Assembly: GCA_945906835.1 (NCBI GenBank)
Contig: CAMDRL010000047.1
Coordinates: 1-8,852 of the forward strand
Source: Rickettsia typhi
Lineage (GTDB): Bacteria > Pseudomonadota > Alphaproteobacteria > Rickettsiales > UBA1997
Length of the DNA stretch: 8,852 nt
Direction: 5' to 3'
The translations under genes and the position numbers were made by a program. Positions 5,999 through 8,852 of the stretch are shown one piece after another. The notes below the pieces were generated by a model. It worked only from the letters and a program-made list of their open reading frames with translations. It was not told the origin of the DNA and made no database searches. Position 1 is the first letter of the stretch. Each line of letters starts with the position of its first letter.

Positions 5999-6742
5999 AT
6001 GGAATTTCTTAATTACGACTTTTTATTAAATGTTTTTACCCTTACTTTTCTTGAGATAATTCTTGGAATTGATAACCTTATCTTTATTGCAATTGTTGTT
6101 CAAAAATTGCCAGCAAATGTTCGTAAAGAAGCTCGCATCTTTGGTCTTTCTTTGGCTCTAATAATAAGAATTTTAATGTTAATGACTCTATCATTTGTGA
6201 TGGGCTTAACATCTAAATTATTTACTCTTTATGGTACAGATTTCTCCTGGAAAGATCTTCTTTTAATTGCGGGAGGTTTGTTTTTAATCGGCAAAAGTAG
6301 CTGTGAAATTTATCAGGATGCTTTTAAAAAAATGTCAGAGGAAGAAGTTTCTAAAGGAGAAAAAATTAAGCCAAAGAACTCTTTGGTTGCGGCTATTTTT
6401 CAAATTAGTTTGATAGATTTTGTATTCTCTTTTGACTCAATAATTACTGCAATTGGCATTACTAACAACATTCCAAATAACATTGCCATCATCATCATTG
6501 CTATTGTTATTTCAATGGTGGTTATGCTTTTGGCTTCTGAACATATTAGCAACTTCCTTGCTAAATATGCTTCATTAAAAATTATTGCTCTGGCTTTTAT
6601 TTTTATGATTGGAGTTATTTTATGTGCCGACGGTTTAAGCATAAATATTGAGAAGGGTTATCTCTATTTTGCTTTATTTTTTACTTTAGCTGTAGAAAGT
6701 CTGAATATTATTTCTAGAAAAAAACATCATCACCATCATTAA
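5999..6742 (+). CDS. TerC-family integral membrane protein
   Basis: TerC proteins are multi-pass inner-membrane proteins; several members export manganese or help load metal onto secreted enzymes, and others are linked to tellurite resistance. The 247-residue protein has about seven hydrophobic segments (roughly 8-35, 47-69, 85-98, 128-153, 160-180, 192-212, 221-238). Both acidic family motifs are present in membrane segments: EIILGIDNLIFIAI (E19, D25, N26) and LIDFVFSFDSIITAIG (D140, D146). The protein ends in five consecutive histidines after RKK (residues 243-247), a natural cytosolic or periplasmic tail that could bind metal ions. The ATG at 5999 follows an extended -10 promoter and lacks a Shine-Dalgarno site. 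The next gene starts 5 bp after the stop. The metal transported is not determined by sequence alone. Confidence 0.9.
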   Translation: MEFLNYDFLLNVFTLTFLEIILGIDNLIFIAIVVQKLPANVRKEARIFGLSLALIIRILMLMTLSFVMGLTSKLFTLYGTDFSWKDLLLIAGGLFLIGKSSCEIYQDAFKKMSEEEVSKGEKIKPKNSLVAAIFQISLIDFVFSFDSIITAIGITNNIPNNIAIIIIAIVISMVVMLLASEHISNFLAKYASLKIIALAFIFMIGVILCADGLSINIEKGYLYFALFFTLAVESLNIISRKKHHHHH

Positions 6743-6747
6743 AATTT

Positions 6748-7725
6748 ATGAGTAAACATAATCAAATTATTTTTTCTTACGCTTTTGATAAAGATGGTAA
6801 AGCTAGAAAACTTGATGATCAGCAAGTTACGGAAGAGCTAAAAAATGAAGGGTTGGCATGGGTTCATCTTGATGGAAATAACAAATCAACAAAGATGTGG
6901 ATGCAAAAGGAAGTCTCTTATTTAGATCACCTTATTATTGATGCTCTTTTAGAAGAGGAAATTCGCCCCAGAACCATAGAGTTTAACGAAGGAATGGTGG
7001 TTATTCTGCGTGGCGTAAATCTGAATAAAGATTCAGAACCAGATGACATGGTTTCAATTCGTATGTGGATTGATGCTTATAGAATTATCACGATACAAAG
7101 GCGTGATCTGAAAGCTGTTTTTGATGTTAGAGACCAAATCGAAGCGGAAAAATTAATCAAAAATTCTAGCGAATTTTTGTATCATGTGACTTATCAAATT
7201 CTTTCTACAACTGCGCCATTCTTATATGCTCTAACTGATAAAATTGATGATCTTGAAGAAAAAGTTGTAACAACTCATGACATTAAATTTCGCGAAGCAG
7301 TTTTAGATGTTAGGGGTCAGTCAGGAATGTTTAAAAGATTTTTAGCTCCACAAAAAGATGCTATTGCTAAGTTAAAATCCTCTAGCTGTCTGTGGGTTAA
7401 TCCTTGGTCAAAAAGACATTTTCAAGAAAATTACAATCATGTGGCGCGCTTGATTGAAGAGGCTGATGAAGCCCGAGAAAGATCACAAATTTTGCATGAT
7501 GAACTTGGCAATGCTTTAACAGAAAAGTTAAGTAAAAATATGTACAAATTATCTCTGATAACAGTAATTTTTATGCCCCTTACTTTCGTGACAGGTCTTT
7601 TTGGTATTAATGTTGGTGGTATTCCTGGTTCTGAAAATGGTGTTGCGTTTTACATATTTTCTGCTGTGGTGCTTTTAATTGCCTTGTTGCAAATTCAATT
7701 TTTTAAGAAAAAAGGCTGGTTTTAA
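6748..7725 (+). CDS. zntB: ZntB/CorA-family divalent cation transporter
   Basis: Members form homopentameric inner-membrane channels or transporters for Mg, Co, Ni or Zn. The 325-residue protein has a large cytosolic N-terminal domain, including the ZntB-like run DMVSIRMWIDAYRIITIQRR (100-119), and a long helix (about 155-265). Two C-terminal transmembrane segments follow (about 267-285 and 299-318). The signature after TM1 reads GLFGINVGGIPG (283-294), that is GIN in place of the CorA GMN, with the GGIPG extension typical of ZntB. Zinc transport is therefore favoured over magnesium, though this is inferred. The basic C terminus FFKKKGWF matches the family (CorA-like proteins end in a short basic tail). 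The gene is translationally close to the TerC gene (5-bp gap) and convergent with ileS. Confidence 0.9.
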   Translation: MSKHNQIIFSYAFDKDGKARKLDDQQVTEELKNEGLAWVHLDGNNKSTKMWMQKEVSYLDHLIIDALLEEEIRPRTIEFNEGMVVILRGVNLNKDSEPDDMVSIRMWIDAYRIITIQRRDLKAVFDVRDQIEAEKLIKNSSEFLYHVTYQILSTTAPFLYALTDKIDDLEEKVVTTHDIKFREAVLDVRGQSGMFKRFLAPQKDAIAKLKSSSCLWVNPWSKRHFQENYNHVARLIEEADEARERSQILHDELGNALTEKLSKNMYKLSLITVIFMPLTFVTGLFGINVGGIPGSENGVAFYIFSAVVLLIALLQIQFFKKKGWF

Positions 7726-7733
7726 TTGATGTT

Positions 7734-7777
7734 TTTTTGAATTTTCTACACATTTAGAAAGTTCAAAAATTTATCTT
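7734..7777 (+). terminator. AT-rich hairpin between convergent zntB and ileS
   Basis: TTTTTGAATTTTCTA (7734-7748) pairs with TAGAAAGTTCAAAAA (7755-7769) over 15 positions, with a single G-T (G-U in RNA) wobble and a 6-nt loop. On the plus strand it is followed by TTTATCTT. It lies 8 bp after the zntB stop and 8 bp beyond the ileS stop on the other strand, so it could end both transcripts. Confidence 0.6.
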
Positions 7778-8852
7778 CTAATGAGTCTGTAAACCCTTCC
7801 AAACAAATTCCGTAGTAAATGGCAATAAAGGTGCAGAAGCTTCGCACATTGTAACTAAAATTGTGTAAAGTGTGTCATAAGCATCTTGCTTATCTTGATC
7901 AATTTTTCCAGCTTCAACGCTCTTCCAAAATCTTTGACGATTTCTTCTGATGTACCAATTATTCAAAGCTTCAAAAAACTGATTAAATTCTTCGCAAGAT
8001 GTAACTGTGTCAAAGCTTTTCATGGCGAAATCAATTTTCTCAACTGTGGCTTTTAGCTTAGATAAAATGTAAAGATCTAAAGTATTTTTTAAGTCTTTTT
8101 TGTATTCAATACGATTAGCTACAGCGCCATCAGAGTTGGCGTAAAGACAGAAAAAATTAAAAGCATTAATCAAAGGTTTAATTGAAAGGCGTAAAGTGTC
8201 GCGAATTGCTTTGCCTTCTTTATCAATTTTTAATTCTTGTCCACGCATTACTGGTTGAGAAATCATGTAAAAGCGCATGGCGTCTGAGCCAAAAGTTGAA
8301 AAAATTTCCAACGGATCAGCGTAATTTCTTAATCTTTTAGAAAGTTTTTGGGCATTTTCATCTAAGATTGTGCCGTGACAAATTACATTTTTGAAAGGTG
8401 CGCGATCAAATAAAGCAGTTGATAAAACCATTAATGTGTAAAACCAACCACGAGTTTGGGCAACATATTCAGTAATAAAATCGGCAGGGAAATTTTGTTC
8501 AAACCATTCTTTATTTTCGAACGGATAATGAACTTGGGCGTAAGGCATTGAACCGCTTTCGAACCAGCAATCAAGTACATCGGTAACGCGACGCATTTTT
8601 GATTTTCCAGTTGGATCGTTAGGGTTTGGGCGAGTTAATTCATCGATGAAAGGACGATGTAAATTGTCAACTTTTACACCAAAATCTTTGGTTATTTCTT
8701 CTAAAGATCCGTAAACATCAAGGCGCGGATATTGTGGATCATCAGATTTCCAAACAGGCACAGGGCAACCCCAAAAGCGGTTACGAGTAATTGACCAATC
8801 ACGAGCGCCTTCCAGCCATTTGCCAAATTGTCCGTCTTTAATGTGGTTTGGA
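7778..8852 (-). CDS. ileS: Isoleucyl-tRNA synthetase, partial and C-terminally short
   Basis: This enzyme charges tRNA-Ile with isoleucine. The 357 visible residues start mid-gene: the frame is open at the window edge (first full codon 8849-8851, reading PNHIKDGQFGKWLEGARDW). They cover the end of the catalytic domain and part of the anticodon-binding helical domain. Visible motifs are ARDWSITRNRFWGCP, DCWFESG, TRGWFYTL and the KMSKS-type loop KLSKR (about 8333-8347), then NNWYIRRNRQRFWKS and ASAPLLPFTTEFVWKGL. The sequence style is the long, eukaryote-like IleS2 class. The TAG at 7778-7780 comes seven codons after TTEFVW, where the family normally continues for about 200-270 more residues. 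Only 52 bp separate this stop from zntB, and no frame there restores the missing part. Either the gene is decaying or it uses a shortened C terminus. The call as ileS is firm; the activity is not. Confidence 0.9.
   Translation of the reverse strand, partial: PNHIKDGQFGKWLEGARDWSITRNRFWGCPVPVWKSDDPQYPRLDVYGSLEEITKDFGVKVDNLHRPFIDELTRPNPNDPTGKSKMRRVTDVLDCWFESGSMPYAQVHYPFENKEWFEQNFPADFITEYVAQTRGWFYTLMVLSTALFDRAPFKNVICHGTILDENAQKLSKRLRNYADPLEIFSTFGSDAMRFYMISQPVMRGQELKIDKEGKAIRDTLRLSIKPLINAFNFFCLYANSDGAVANRIEYKKDLKNTLDLYILSKLKATVEKIDFAMKSFDTVTSCEEFNQFFEALNNWYIRRNRQRFWKSVEAGKIDQDKQDAYDTLYTILVTMCEASAPLLPFTTEFVWKGLQTH

Noticed and set aside
6400..6642. Minus-strand open frame within the TerC gene
   Set aside because: It is a shadow of the hydrophobic segments of the real gene; the plus-strand protein has clear family motifs.

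Overview
This is an AT-rich stretch of mostly housekeeping genes from an alphaproteobacterium, most likely a host-associated, genome-reduced lineage. Rickettsiales or a similar intracellular group is the best fit. This is inferred from base composition, the style of the encoded proteins (RSH stringent-response enzyme, long-type isoleucyl-tRNA synthetase, YceF-like Maf), a decayed IS element, short palindromic intergenic repeats, and weak or absent Shine-Dalgarno sites. The exact genus cannot be read from the sequence.

Layout. Positions 1-912 hold a 15-bp tandem repeat and a broken IS5-type transposase: an N-terminal scrap and a C-terminal half, with the middle missing and two reading-frame lesions. 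Methionine aminopeptidase (map, minus strand) runs up against this remnant. Divergent to map are rpoZ (RNA polymerase omega) and a bifunctional (p)ppGpp synthetase/hydrolase (spoT/rsh), separated by a ~107-bp palindromic element. GTP cyclohydrolase I (folE) and a Maf nucleotide pyrophosphatase follow on the same strand. A second palindromic element and an extended -10 promoter then precede a tight two-gene unit: a TerC-family membrane protein and a ZntB/CorA-type cation transporter, 5 bp apart. The last gene, on the minus strand and running off the window, is isoleucyl-tRNA synthetase (ileS). Its C-terminal end stops far short of the family norm, just before an AT-rich hairpin shared with the convergent transporter gene.

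How the genes work together. rpoZ and spoT are commonly neighbours in Proteobacteria; they link RNA polymerase to the alarmone response. map and ileS serve translation. folE makes the pterin precursor used for folate or queuosine. maf removes non-canonical or modified nucleotides. The TerC and ZntB genes look like a co-transcribed divalent-metal module.

I do not see a convincing new defence, mobile or secondary-metabolite system. The most notable points are the truncated ileS, a changed signature motif in the RSH synthetase domain, a natural five-histidine tail on the TerC protein, an insertion in Map between two metal ligands, and two palindromic intergenic repeats. One of those repeats abuts and may have supplied part of a promoter.
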